From Aegilops tauschii subsp. strangulata (taxonomy: Eukaryota > Streptophyta > Magnoliopsida > Poales > Poaceae), in NCBI RefSeq assembly GCF_002575655.3, contig NC_053040.3:153637148-153701147 (forward strand): 64,000 nt of DNA, in the 5' to 3' direction. Position 1 is the first letter of the stretch. Every line of letters starts with the position of its first letter. A program made the translations under genes and the position numbers. Below the pieces are notes generated by a model. It saw only the letters and a program-made list of their open reading frames with translations, ran no database searches and was not told where the DNA came from. This document shows positions 21,116-32,500 of this stretch, piece after piece.

Positions 21116-22846
21116 GAGGCCCCGAGCTCCAGCTAGTACCCACACCACCTCTGCACTCCACCAAGACCCTGCCTAGCCACTGGAACAGCCCCGAGGGAGT
21201 CTCCTTCCTCGACTCCGGCCGCCGCGACCCGCCACGGGATCCAGCTCGATTCGCTCCCGTGCGTGCACCTCTGCCTCCCATCTCTTGCCAGTAGCTCTCT
21301 AGTACATCCCTCCTTCTGACCCGCGCTTCAATTCGAAGTTTGCAGCACACCACCGGAGTTCCCCACCATCGCCCGAGCCGCCGTCCGCCGGAGAAAGTGT
21401 CGCCGTCGACGTGGTGCTCCCCGACGCTCGAGTCCACCACCCACCGACGTGGAAGGGCACACTGATACTCTTGGTACACTCCGATCTCCCTGACTCGTCG
21501 TGGTTCGACGCCGGCGACCTCCACAGCCTTCGGGCGCCGGCGAGGTTTTTCAAACCTGACATGTGGACCCCCCACGTCAGCCTCTCTTCTTTCACCCTCG
21601 AAGCGTTTTCTGTTGGCGCCTTCGGGCAGAGTACGTTTTCTCTGTGGGCTGGCGCGCTTCTATTCGAACCGTTTTCTGTTTTCTCAGTTTAGCCCCTGGA
21701 ACTTCTCTGTTTCATTACAGATGAGTCCCTGGACAGAAACCCTTATAACTTTTTAATAAAAAGTGATTTTTGAGTGATTCTTTTTCTGACAGTCTTATAA
21801 TTTTGTCTAGTTTTTTATGGGATTTATTTGGAAAATTTTTGGAACAATTTTTATGCACGCGTTGGTTTTCACGTTAGTATGCTTCTTCGCTATACCGTAG
21901 GTTCCGGAAGAGGTGACGGAGCCGTGAACTTCGCCGAGCTAGACTCCGACTTCTCTGAACCAGGCAAGCATGTTTGAACCTTTGATATGATAGGTGTTTT
22001 GCATGTTTGCGTGAAAGGTTGCGCGTGCCATATGAGTATCGGTGAGTATCTCGTTGCTTGTGAGGCAACTACCCGTGTGTTCCAAAGTTACTGTGATCTC
22101 TGATGAGAGATGGCCTAGTCATGTGGTGACATGAAGGGCAGTAAGGTGGTACTGTTGTAGCATGCCAGCCTTGCGTCGTCTGATAAATTCCGACGTTAAC
22201 GTGGACGGAGTCACGTTATCGTTCTTCCCCTTCCGTGCTACCACTTGTTTTCTGCCAGAATGCGGTTTAGTAAGTTGGTAACCTCTTTCCATGTACACAC
22301 CAAACAGAGGGGCCGGGATGATGGTTCCATGGCCCTGGATTAAAGCCAGTCATCCGGTCAGGGGGCATGGGTGTTTCCGGTTGGGACCGAGAGGGGGGCA
22401 CCCCTTAGAGCGCGCGTATAGAAATTTGATCCCATGCTACGCGAGGTTGTAGCCTCCCCGTCTCAAGGTTTTTCTTGAACGTTGCCGAGGGTGATCCCTG
22501 GCTTCGGAATGTTGAATGGGTGTGTACTGGTTAGACGTGTTTCTTCCAAAACACCGTAAACGGAACTAGTCCCCGTGACTACTGAAATCCGTTGGCTGTG
22601 GTTAAAGTACAAACTCTGCAGAGTCAAATCCTTCCGAGTCATCGTACCCATGGTCAAGTAACGTGATCAACGTATCCATGTCTATGTCATAACCTCGTGG
22701 TATATTCTTCTTTCCGGTCAGTGAGCTTGAGTAGTAAACTTGGCTGAACGTTATTCCTGTGGATGGACTAACCCTGTTGTTTATCTCATGCCTGATTATT
22801 CTCTCGATATGATTTAAAATTCATGAGCTACTAAGTTATGAATATA

Positions 22847-23079
22847 AGCCCTTTATGTGATGTCGCTCAGACGTCCGACTGTGGCATGTTTGTCTCTTAC
22901 TTTCAATATGAGCCCTTTATGTGATGTCGCTCAGACGTCCGACTGTGGCATGTTTGTCTCTTACTTTCAATATGAGCCCTTTATGTGATGTCGCTCAGAC
23001 GTCCGACTGTGGCACACACTGTCTTTTATTTTCTGTTATAAGCCCTTTATGTGGTGTCGCCCGACGCCTGACTGCGGCA
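22847..23079 (+). repeat. 64-bp tandem repeat, four copies, in 5' LTR of B
   Basis: Units start with AGCCCTTTATGTG at 22847, 22911, 22975 and 23041; the first three are nearly identical and contain GCTCAGACGTCCGACTGTGG. The last is diverged and truncated. The same array is at 32538-32770 in the 3' LTR. Confidence 0.93.
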
Positions 23080-23776
23080 TTATTTTTCTTGCAGTTTCCT
23101 CTCGAGGAGTCATTCAGACCCTCGTTTGGCACCCAGTATTTATTTTGGGATTTCGGGAGGACTACCCCCGACTTCTCTGTTATTTTCACATGCATTATTG
23201 TCTCTATGTCTGAACGCACTTGTTAATCTGTTCATATGCTTCATGTTTACATTTGTTATATCTTATGTCCGAACTGTCTTGCGAGTACTTTCATAGTACT
23301 CACCTGGCTTGTTGATTTGGCCAGATGTTGACGAAGGCGACCTCTTGGATGAAGAGTTTGTAGTGAGTCCGACGCCTAGAGGAATCCCAGTCAGTCCTGT
23401 GCGATCCTGGATATTGGTCACGTGTAGTATATACACTTCCGCCACCCGCAATAAACCTCCTCGAGCTTCACCCCGACGCTCGAAGAGCTGTAGTTTGCAG
23501 GAGTCATATCACCCGCTCCGCTGTGATATTTCCACCACCGTTGTTATCGTGAGTTAGTAGCTATGCCACCCTATCCGCCGTCATGTTTTATCGGCGTGCA
23601 TGTAATAAATTGTTGAGCAGTCCCCGCTCAACCTTGCATTATATTCAGTACTCCTGGTATTTTTCTTCTGTGACCAAGATATTGTCTATCAGTGAGAAGG
23701 AATTCTTCTTTACTGGTCCGTAAAGGGGATTGGTCTCTCAATAAATATTTTATTGAAAAACCGGTCGTGACAAGCT

Positions 23777-23792
23777 TGGTATCAGAGCCAGG
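23777..23792 (+). other. Primer-binding site of chromovirus B
   Basis: TGGTATCAGAGCCAGG, complementary to the 3' end of initiator-methionine tRNA, four bases after the LTR end. Confidence 0.92.
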
Positions 23793-23940
23793 CTGACTGT
23801 AGGAAGCCACTAGGTGCGATCGCTAATCGGTTATTAGCGTCTTTTGTGCTTTTTCAGCATTTTGCAAATGTAGCTAAATTTTCTGTTGGTCATCATAAAT
23901 TTATGACATGACTACTCAGAATTTTTGCCTACTTTTGTAG

Positions 23941-24747
23941 ATGGCTGGCAGCAACTGCGAGACTCGAGTGTTCATTAACGTGCCCGAGGGGTTTGTCAAA
24001 CTCCTCGTCTCCATCACCAAGCTCGCGATCGGGCCAGCGACTCGTCCGGAGTTCACGCTTTACCAGCACAAGCTCAGCGACGACGTGTCTATGCACCAAG
24101 CCGTGGTGCAATTCAAGGGAGGGCGTTCTGCATCTCGCCACTTCCGTTTTGTGGGAAGGGCCATGCCTACGGAGAGGCATGCCATGCAGATGGCTACCCG
24201 TGAGTCGATAGCTCGCCTTCGGGATATCCTTCCTATGATGAAGACTCGTCGCTACCGCTACCTCCCATGCCATGTGCCGTACACTTGTCACTATGCATTC
24301 GCCTGCCATCGGGGAGAGCGAGATGAAGCCATCGAGATGGTTGTGGAGTATCTCAAGGCTCTGGAGGAGTCTTTCGACAACCTCGTGGACGATCTTGTGG
24401 CTGCCCGCATGGACTTAGTCCGGGGCGGTCCTGCCAGCAGGAAGGAGCTTCTCCTCACAGCACCGCCTCTGACATTCGTCTCGTCTTCAGCCTCTTATGC
24501 ACCAGCCGTTTTGGACACTGCTCGCCGTCTGCCTACCACTGAGGAATTCGACAGAGTCATCGCTCCTACTCCAGTCAGACCTGCACCGCCTGCCGCACCC
24601 GCACTGCCGCCTGTCGCCCCCGCACCATCACCGCAGCGCAGTGCTACGCACCAGGAACCTGCTAGAGAGGAGGTGGAGGTTGAATCTCCTGCACCGCTGA
24701 GTCTTGCCCTCGGCAAGGGAAAGGACATCGTCACCATCTCCGACTGA
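23941..24747 (+). CDS. Extra ORF between primer site and gag of chromovirus B, 268 aa, unknown function
   Basis: A full open frame beginning MAGSNCETRVF and ending KGKDIVTISD, directly upstream of gag and in the sense direction. Residues 1-200 are a folded-looking segment rich in Arg/His with conserved blocks (VPEGFVKL, FRFVGRAMPTERHAMQMA, YRYLPCHVPY). Residues about 200-240 are Pro/Ala-rich, followed by an acidic tail. The homologue in element E matches at 217 of 231 residues. It has no zinc knuckle, protease or polymerase motif. The segment at residues 68-98 could be the C-terminal half of a dsRNA-binding-like fold, but that is a guess from pattern alone. Extra ORFs are known in several plant gypsy lineages; this one I cannot name. 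Intact length and high conservation suggest it is used by the element. Confidence 0.7.
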   Translation: MAGSNCETRVFINVPEGFVKLLVSITKLAIGPATRPEFTLYQHKLSDDVSMHQAVVQFKGGRSASRHFRFVGRAMPTERHAMQMATRESIARLRDILPMMKTRRYRYLPCHVPYTCHYAFACHRGERDEAIEMVVEYLKALEESFDNLVDDLVAARMDLVRGGPASRKELLLTAPPLTFVSSSASYAPAVLDTARRLPTTEEFDRVIAPTPVRPAPPAAPALPPVAPAPSPQRSATHQEPAREEVEVESPAPLSLALGKGKDIVTISD

Positions 24748-25068
24748 GAGCGCCGAGTAGCCACGCGTTATGTCTGCTTGTATGATGTGTTTTATCTGTA
24801 CGCTAGTTTGTATTAGTGTGTTTGCTGCTTTCCGGAGGAGTATGCTAGTCTAAATAACATGTCAGGATTGTGTACGCACATCCTGAGTGTTGTATCGTGT
24901 GTTTGCTTTTCGCGTGTAAGATTTGGGTTAAGCAGTTCGCCTCCATGCAAAATTGTTTATTTTCTTGAAAAATCTTGAGGTCTTTTAAATTTTTGCCTTT
25001 GCAAGATTTTCCTTGTGCCACACAGTTCTTCTTATGAGTTTTGCAAAATAATACCCCAGACTGGAAAA

Positions 25069-25224
25069 ATGTCTCGTCCGTGGACTCGTTCCATGCCCAA
25101 TCAGCCAGCAGAAGTTTATGGGACACAGACTAGCAACAACTTCACTCAGGGTCAGTCCAGTCAACAGGACAGCGAAGCAGCCCTGTCTCAAGTATGTCGT
25201 CTCTTCGAACAAAGCCAGCAATAG
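25069..25224 (+). pseudogene. Gag N-terminal segment cut off by an amber codon
   Basis: From the ATG at 25069 the protein MSRPWTRSMPNQP... runs 51 residues to CRLFEQSQQ and a TAG at 25222-25224. Three codons later, in the same frame, lies the ATG of the 1425-residue ORF at 25234. Element E has the same layout and stop. Either the gag of this lineage now starts at 25234, or the amber is read through at some rate. The context after the stop (CACCAA) does not match the best-known plant readthrough signal. Confidence 0.6.
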
Positions 25225-25233
25225 CACCAAGAG

Positions 25234-28200
25234 ATGATGAATCACGTCATCAATATGGGAAACCACCGTGAACCCTATCAACCACATTCCAAGTTATCTG
25301 AATTACAGAAGACTCGCCCTTCAACGTTTGCTCACACCGATAGGCCGCTAGAAGCCGATGATTGGCTTCGTGAAATCGAAAGGAAGCTGATTATTGCTCA
25401 GTGTTCAGATCATGAGAAGGTGCTGTGTGCACCACACTACCTTACTGGAGCAGCTGCAGCATGGTGGGAAAACTTCCTACACATGCATCCCAGTGAACAC
25501 AACATCACCTGGGAAGAGTTCCAGGAAGGCTTTCGTGGGGCACACATCCCCAGGAGCATCATAAAAATCAAGAAGAGAGAATTTGACGATCTCAAGCAAA
25601 GAGGCATGTCAGTGACAGAATACAACGGTCAGTTTACCCAGCTATCTCGTTATGCCTACGACGAGCACATGACAGAGAACAAGAAGATGGAAAAATTCCT
25701 GGACGGCCTGGCACCGGCGCTAAGATGCCAACTGATTGTACACACTTTCCCGGATTTTAAAACTCTGGTTGACAAGGCCATCACCTTGGAGAATGAGCGC
25801 CGTAGTCTGGAAGATATCCGTAAGCGGAAGAGGGACAAGACGACCCTTGCTCGCAACAACCGAAGCAAGGCTGAGGTTCCAAGGACAGAAGCAAGGAAAT
25901 CCACGACTACTGATCTAAGGCCCGTCAGACAGTTTCATGCCAGGGACAAGGAGTTCACGTACCATCCAGGGGTCACATGCTATGCTTGTGGAGAAGAAGG
26001 GCACTATGCTAAACAGTGCCCAAAACCGAGGAACTCGGCCCCCAAGCCGAACAATGGTGGAAACAATCCAGCCCCCAAGCGCAACAATTTCAATCCCAAC
26101 AGCAACCACAGGAAGGGTCACCTGAACCATGTGACCAGGAAAGAAGCGCAGAATGCCCCAGACATCATGCTCGGTACGTTCCCTGTCAACACAGTACCTG
26201 CCACGGTTTTGTTTGATTCTGGAGCTTCCCATTCGTTCGTTTCGAAGAGTTTTGTTTTGCAACATGGTTTTCCGATACTTCCCTTGGAAAAATCTATGAT
26301 CATCAAGTCCCCCGGAAATAAGCAAATCGCTCGGAGTTACTGCCAAGGAGTGATCATTGAATTCGAAGGACTACAGTTCCAAGCAAATCTCATCGTGTTG
26401 GAAAATAAAGGACTGGATGTCATCTTAGGGATGGGCTGGTTGACCACCAACAAAGGATTCATTGACTGTTTCAATCGGACCGTGATTCTCACTCACCATC
26501 ACGGCAAGACAATAAAGGTTACAGCTCAAGAAAGGCCACGGTCACGGCAACCAAAGCTGAACAAAGTGGACATTTCAGAACTGAGAAAAGTGCCAGTGGT
26601 ATGCGAGTTCCCTGACGTATTTCCTGAAGAACTACCAGGCATGCCACCAGACCGAGAGATAGAGTTCAGCATCGAACTAGCACCTGGCACCGCTCCCATC
26701 TATAAGAAACCTTATAGAATGGCACCCTCAGAATTGGTGGAGTTGAAGAAGCAGATAAAGGAATTATTGGACAAAGGTTTTATTCGAGCCAGCTCCTCAC
26801 CTTGGGGTTCGCCAGTATTATTCGCCAAGAAAAAGGATGGGACACTAAGACTGTGTATAGACTATCGAGCTCTCAATATGGTCACCATCAAAAACAAATA
26901 TCCGATGCCAGGGATAAATGATTTGTTCGACCAGCTCGCACAAGCCAAGGTGTTCTCAAAAATTGATTTGAGATCGGGATATCATCAACTGAAAGTATGG
27001 ACAGAAGATATCCCTAAAACAGCATTCACCTCCAGATACGGATTATATGAATTCACAGTGATGCCTTTTGGTCTAACGAACGCCCCCGCATATTTCGTCC
27101 ACCTCATGAATAAAGTGTTCATGAAATTCATGGACAAGTTTGTTGTGGTGTTCATCGACGATATTCTGGTATATTCAAGGACACCAGAAGAGCATGCTGA
27201 GCATCTCAGAATTGTCTTGGGTGAATTGAGGAAACATCAGTTGCATGCCAAATTTAGCAAGTGTGAATTTTGGCTAAGACAAGTTGGTTTCCTAGGCCAC
27301 ATATTAAACCAAGAAGGCGTGGCCGTAGACCCAGAGAAAGTCAAAGCCATACTTGACTGGAAGCCACCCGCCAACGTGACAGATGTGTGGAGTTTCCTTG
27401 GAATGGCCGGATATTACAGAAGATTCATTGAAGGATTCTCCACTGTGGCAAAACCAATAACACAGTTGCTCAAGAAAGACAGGAAATTTATATGGACGGA
27501 AGCATGCAAGAAAAGCTTCCAAGAACTCAAGAAGAAACTAACAACCGCACCAGTCTTAACTGTGCCAGACATACACAAGAGTTTTGAAGTGTATTGTGAC
27601 GCATCCCGAAAGGGTCTCGGGTGTGTACTAATGCAGGATGGCAAAGTTGTCGCGTATGCCTCCAGGCAGCTGCGAAAACATGAGGAAAATTACCCAACAC
27701 ATGACTTGGAGCTAGCAGCAGTCATACATGCACTCAAGGAGTGGAGGCACTTTCTGTTGGGAAATCGCTGTGAAATATATACGGACCATAAGAGCCTTAA
27801 ATATATTTTCACTCAACCAGAGCTAAACTTACGCCAACGACGCTGGTTGGAATTGGTCAAGGACTATGATGTCGGTATTCACTACCATCCAGGGAAAGCA
27901 AATGTAGTGGCCGATGCCCTTAGTCGAAACCCCAGCCCGGACAACGACGGTCCCCAAAACTTGAGGCCTGAGTTTCAGCAAGAGTTCGCTAGGCTCAACA
28001 TGGTGTTAGTCTCTGAGGGCACCATATCAAATCTGGAGATACAACCCACCCTAGTGGAACAAATTAAGAAGGCTCAACAGGGACATCCCAGCATCGACGG
28101 TATAAGAAAGAAAATGAACCTTGGTAAGGCTTCAGAGTTCGTCACAGACAGTGAAGGAATATTATGGTACGGAGACAGACTTTGCGTACCTAACATTGAG

Positions 28201-29511
28201 GAACTCAAGCAACAAATCCTAACCGAGAGCCACACCGCTCCATACTCGATCCACCCTGGAGGAACCAAAATGTACAAGGACATTCAGGAAAGATTTTGGT
28301 GGCACGGTATGAAAAGGGATATAGCCACATTTATTGCTTGTTGCGATTCATGTCAGCGCATCAAGGCCGAGCATCAAAAGCCAGCAGGGCTACTCCAGCC
28401 AAACAGGATACCGGAATGGAAATGGGATGAAATAGGAATGGACTTAATCGTCGGAGTACCTCGATCACAACGCGGAAATGACGCCATATGGGTCATCACA
28501 GACCGACTAACCAAGGTTGCTCATTTCATTCCCGTGAAGACTACCTACTCCACACAAAGGCTGGCCAAACTTTATCTCTCACGTGTAGTTTGTTTGCATG
28601 GAGTCCCAAAGACTATAATATCCGACCGAGGCACACAATTTGTCTCCAAATTTTGGGATCACCTGCAACAAGCTCTGGGCACGCAGCTAGCTTTCAGTAC
28701 AGCGTACCACCCTCAGACTGATGGACAAACGGAACGTGTGAACCAAATCCTAGAGGACATGCTGAGAGCCTGTGTGCTCACCTATGGATCCAGTTGGGAG
28801 GAAAGTTTGCCATATGCCGAGTTTGCCTGCAACAACAGTTACCAAGCCAGCTTACAAATGGCACCCTTTGAAGCATTGTACGGACGGAGGTGCCGTACCC
28901 CACTGAATTGGTCAGAAACAGGTGACAGTCGTATCTTCGGCCCAAACATGCTCAAGGAGGCCGAGGAGAAAGTTAAACAGATCAGGGACAGACTCAAGAC
29001 AGCACAGAGCCGACAAAAGAGCTACTACGATAAAAAACATCGTGAGGTCAGCTTTGAACCCGGTGATTCCGTATACCTACGAGTGTCTCCTATGAGGGGC
29101 CTGCAACGGTTCAAAATTAAGGGGAAGCTAGCCCCGAGATTTATTGGACCATTCTGTATAATTGCACGAAGAGGCACGGTAGCCTACCAGCTAGACCTAC
29201 CGAAGGAGCTGTCAGACGTCCATGACGTATTCCACGTCTCGCAATTAAGAAAATGTGTGAACAACCCGGAAAAGCATGTATCCCATGAGAGCATTGATGT
29301 GCAACCAGATCTCACCTATAGAGAACGGCCAGTAAAGATATTGGAAGAGTCTGAAAGAGGGACCCGACAGAAAACAACAAAAAAATTCAGAGTTCAGTGG
29401 AGCAACCACACTGAGGATGAAGCTACATGGGAAAGGGGAGATTTTCTCCAGGCAGAATATCCATATCTATTCGAGGATCAGCTGAAATCTCGAGGACGAG
29501 ATTTTTCCTAA
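25234..29511 (+). CDS. Gag-pol polyprotein of chromovirus B: gag, protease, RT, RNase H, integrase, chromodomain (1425 aa)
   Basis: One uninterrupted frame. Gag domain at residues about 30-190; zinc knuckle [14 protein letters not shown] at 249-262; aspartic protease [10 protein letters not shown] with catalytic D328; reverse transcriptase with FIDD at 640-643; RNase H from about 780 (YCDAS, D789); integrase with a zinc-binding HHCC region, then D1070, D1131 and E1167 (35 residues between the last two, the DD35E spacing); C-terminal chromodomain at about 1365-1415. Gag builds the particle, protease matures it, RT/RNase H make DNA and integrase inserts it; the chromodomain biases target choice toward marked chromatin. 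Length and order are those of a full Tekay/Del polyprotein with gag and pol in one frame. No inactivating change is visible in catalytic residues. The only oddity is the amber codon just upstream. Confidence 0.95.
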   Translation: MMNHVINMGNHREPYQPHSKLSELQKTRPSTFAHTDRPLEADDWLREIERKLIIAQCSDHEKVLCAPHYLTGAAAAWWENFLHMHPSEHNITWEEFQEGFRGAHIPRSIIKIKKREFDDLKQRGMSVTEYNGQFTQLSRYAYDEHMTENKKMEKFLDGLAPALRCQLIVHTFPDFKTLVDKAITLENERRSLEDIRKRKRDKTTLARNNRSKAEVPRTEARKSTTTDLRPVRQFHARDKEFTYHPGVTCYACGEEGHYAKQCPKPRNSAPKPNNGGNNPAPKRNNFNPNSNHRKGHLNHVTRKEAQNAPDIMLGTFPVNTVPATVLFDSGASHSFVSKSFVLQHGFPILPLEKSMIIKSPGNKQIARSYCQGVIIEFEGLQFQANLIVLENKGLDVILGMGWLTTNKGFIDCFNRTVILTHHHGKTIKVTAQERPRSRQPKLNKVDISELRKVPVVCEFPDVFPEELPGMPPDREIEFSIELAPGTAPIYKKPYRMAPSELVELKKQIKELLDKGFIRASSSPWGSPVLFAKKKDGTLRLCIDYRALNMVTIKNKYPMPGINDLFDQLAQAKVFSKIDLRSGYHQLKVWTEDIPKTAFTSRYGLYEFTVMPFGLTNAPAYFVHLMNKVFMKFMDKFVVVFIDDILVYSRTPEEHAEHLRIVLGELRKHQLHAKFSKCEFWLRQVGFLGHILNQEGVAVDPEKVKAILDWKPPANVTDVWSFLGMAGYYRRFIEGFSTVAKPITQLLKKDRKFIWTEACKKSFQELKKKLTTAPVLTVPDIHKSFEVYCDASRKGLGCVLMQDGKVVAYASRQLRKHEENYPTHDLELAAVIHALKEWRHFLLGNRCEIYTDHKSLKYIFTQPELNLRQRRWLELVKDYDVGIHYHPGKANVVADALSRNPSPDNDGPQNLRPEFQQEFARLNMVLVSEGTISNLEIQPTLVEQIKKAQQGHPSIDGIRKKMNLGKASEFVTDSEGILWYGDRLCVPNIEELKQQILTESHTAPYSIHPGGTKMYKDIQERFWWHGMKRDIATFIACCDSCQRIKAEHQKPAGLLQPNRIPEWKWDEIGMDLIVGVPRSQRGNDAIWVITDRLTKVAHFIPVKTTYSTQRLAKLYLSRVVCLHGVPKTIISDRGTQFVSKFWDHLQQALGTQLAFSTAYHPQTDGQTERVNQILEDMLRACVLTYGSSWEESLPYAEFACNNSYQASLQMAPFEALYGRRCRTPLNWSETGDSRIFGPNMLKEAEEKVKQIRDRLKTAQSRQKSYYDKKHREVSFEPGDSVYLRVSPMRGLQRFKIKGKLAPRFIGPFCIIARRGTVAYQLDLPKELSDVHDVFHVSQLRKCVNNPEKHVSHESIDVQPDLTYRERPVKILEESERGTRQKTTKKFRVQWSNHTEDEATWERGDFLQAEYPYLFEDQLKSRGRDFS

Positions 29512-29523
29512 GGGGGTAGGTGT
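29510..29523 (+). other. Polypurine tract of chromovirus B
   Basis: AAGGGGGTAGGTGT abuts the 3' LTR and overlaps the stop codon of the polyprotein; it would prime plus-strand DNA synthesis. Confidence 0.85.
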
Positions 29524-32500
29524 TGTGACACCCAAAATTTTATTTGGCCTTTTCAAAAAATTTATTTGACTTGAGGGAGGTGTTTTAAAAAAATTTTGCC
29601 TTCAAAAGAACCCTCCCTTTCAAAATATTTTTTTTGGCAAGGGTTTTATTTGGATTCACCCAAGACTTGGTTTTGGTCTTGGAGGTTCTTCTTTTTTTTG
29701 GACTCAAACCAAAATGCTTTTCACTTGGGAAAAATGCCTTTAGAAAATTCCTTTGAAATGCCCTATGGCTTTTGGAATGATTCTTTGCCCCTTTCAACAA
29801 ATCTCTCTTGCCATGACCTTAGTGCAAATCCACTCTCATAAACCTTTCCTCATCTTTGGATCATGATTTACTTCAAATCCAGCAAGTTGGACCTCTCCAT
29901 AAAAATTTTCCCATTTATTTCTTATCAAAACAATTTCTGCCTTCTATTCTAGCTCTTGGAGATTTACAAAGGAGCTACCATTTCTGTTTTGATTTTTGCC
30001 CCCAAACCAATTTCCCTTCCTAGTCCTTTGAACCCTCAACCAAGATCCATGAAGATCCACTGGTCTTCAGTTCAAATTTTTCAAACTATACTTGCTGCAA
30101 GTTTGGACCAGATTTGCCAAATTTGATGAAATTCATTCAAATCCCTCTCCAAAAATTCTGAGAAAAATCAGGCAGCCTCTGGGTGCATTGAGAGGTCACC
30201 TCACCAGGTCCCAGCCCCAGGAAAATTTTTCTTCATATCAAATCATTTCGTCGAACACCTACTGGACACTGTTTCTATGAGGTTCAGTCAAATTCAGTTA
30301 ACAGTGTCTGAATCACTGTCGTTTTCTTCAGTGTCTGTTGTCGATCTCGCCAGTGCCCCGTGTTTCCTGTCCCCTCCCCCTTGTCCTCTGCACCGCACGA
30401 GCGCCTGGATGCTTGCGGGTGTCGGCGACGAGCTGGAGGAGGTGCGCCGCCCCGTGACCGACGCCAGCGGCGGCTTTGCGGCCGCCAGAGAGAGGCGCAG
30501 CGCAGACGGCGCCACCCAGCGCCGCCCAAGCCACCGGAGATCGCCGCGTGGTCTTCCACTCCCCAGTGCGCGCTGCCACCCTCGTCGTGAACCGCTGGGC
30601 GCGGAGCGCGCTCTCTGCCGCCGTCGTGCCCGTGCGGCCACCCCACCGTGGACCTGCGCCATTACGCCAAGACCGACCAGGATTAGCAGGGGAACGGCAC
30701 CAGTACACCTCACTGATGCTACCTGGCCACCTAAACTCCTTGCCAAGCTGCTGCCTCGCCGTAATTGCTCGCCGGAGCAACCCCCTTCTCGGCCACCCCC
30801 TCGAGCCGCCTATTAATAGAGGCCCCGAGCTCCACCTAGTACCCACACCACCTCTGCACTCCACCAAGACCCTGCCTAGCCACTGGAAGAGCCCCGAGGG
30901 AGTCTCCTTCCTCGACTCCGGCCGCCGCGACCCGCCACGGGATCCAGCTCGATTCGCTCCCGTGCGTGCACCTCTGCCTCCCATCTCTTGCCAGTAGCTC
31001 TCTAGTACATCCCTCCTTCTGACCCGCGCTTCAATTCGAAGTTTGCAGCACACCACCGGAGTTCCCCACCATCGCCCGAGCCGCCGTCCGCTGGAGAAAG
31101 TGTCGCCGTCGACGTGGTGCTCCCCGACGCTCGAGTCCACCACCCACCGACGCGGAAGGGCACACTGATACTCTTGGTACACTCCAATCTCCCTGACTCG
31201 CCGTGGTTCGACGTCGGCGACCTCCGCAGCCTTCGGGCGCCAGCGAGGTTTTTCAAACCTGACATGTGGACCCCCCATGTCAGCCTCTCTTCTTTCACCC
31301 CCGAAGCGTTTTCTGTTGGCGCCTTCGGGCAGAGTACGTTTTCTCTGTGGGCTGGCGCGTTTCTATTCGAACCGTTTTCTGTTTTCTCAGTTTAGCCCCT
31401 GGAACTTCTCTGTTTCATTACAGATGAGTCCCTGGACAGAAACCCTTATAACTTTTTAATAAAAAGTGATTTTTGAGTGATTCTTTTTCTGACAGTCTTA
31501 TAATTTTGTCTAGTTTTTTATGGGATTTATTTGGAACAATTTTTATGCACGCGTTGGTTTTCACATTAGTATGCTTCTTCGCTATACCTTAGGTTCTGGA
31601 AGAGGTGACGGAGCCGCGAACTTCGCCGAGCTAGACTCCGACTTCTCCGAACCAGGCAAGCATGTTTGAACCTTTGATATGATAGGTGTTTTGCATGTTT
31701 GCGTGAAAGGTTGCGCGTGCCATATGAGTATCGGTGAGTATCTCGTTGCTTGTGAGGCAACTACCCGTGTGTTCCAAAGTTACTGTGATCTCTGATGAGA
31801 GATGGCCTAGTCATGTGGTGACATGAAGGGCAGTAAGGTGGTACTGTTGTAGCATGTCAGCCTTGCGTCGTCTGATAAATTCCGACGTTAACGTGGACGG
31901 AGTCACGTTATCGTTCTTCCCCTTCCGTGCTACCACTTGTTTTCTGCCAGAATGCGGTTTAGTAAGTTGGTAACCTCTTTCCATGTACACACCAAACAGA
32001 GGGGCCGGGATGATGGTTCCATGGCCCTGGATTGAAGCCAGTCATCCGGTCAGGGGGCATGGGTGTTTCCGGTTGGGACCGAGAGGGGGGCACCCCTTAG
32101 AGCGCGCGTATAGAAATTTGATCCCATGCTACGCGAGGTTGTAGCCTCCCCGTCTCAAGGTTTTTCTTGAACGTTGCCGAGGGTGATCCCTGGCTTCGGA
32201 ATGTTGAATGGGTGTGTACTGGTTAGACGTGTTTCTTCCAAAACACCGTAAACGGAACTAGTCCCCGTGACTACTGAAATCCGTTGGCTGTGGTTAAAGT
32301 ACAAACTCTGCAGAGTCAAATCCTTCCGAGTCATCGTACCCATGGTCAAGTAACGTGATCAGCGTATCCATGTCTATGTCATAACCTCGTGGTATATTCT
32401 TCTTTCCGGTAAGTGAGCTTGAGTAGTAAACTTGGCTGAACGTTATTCCTGTGGATGGACTAACCCTGTTGTTTATCTCATGCCTGATTATTCTCTCGAT

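Larger units (their letters stand above)
19813..23772 (+). repeat. 5' LTR of chromovirus B, 3960 bp
   Basis: Starts TGTGACACCC and ends GTCGTGACA. AT-rich for the first 750 bp, then a GC-rich block at about 20630-21600, TATA box at 21108, and a tandem array at 22847. No sense-strand protein was recognised inside it. Long antisense open frames in the GC-rich block are judged compositional. Confidence 0.95.

Noticed and set aside
20583..21575. 330-codon open frame antisense in the 5' LTR of chromovirus B (316 codons at 30328-31278 in the 3' LTR)
   Set aside because: It lies wholly in the GC-rich LTR block where stops are rare in every frame. Small indels between the LTRs change its end, and the equivalent in element E (4771-5292) keeps only part of the frame. 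No domain is recognisable.
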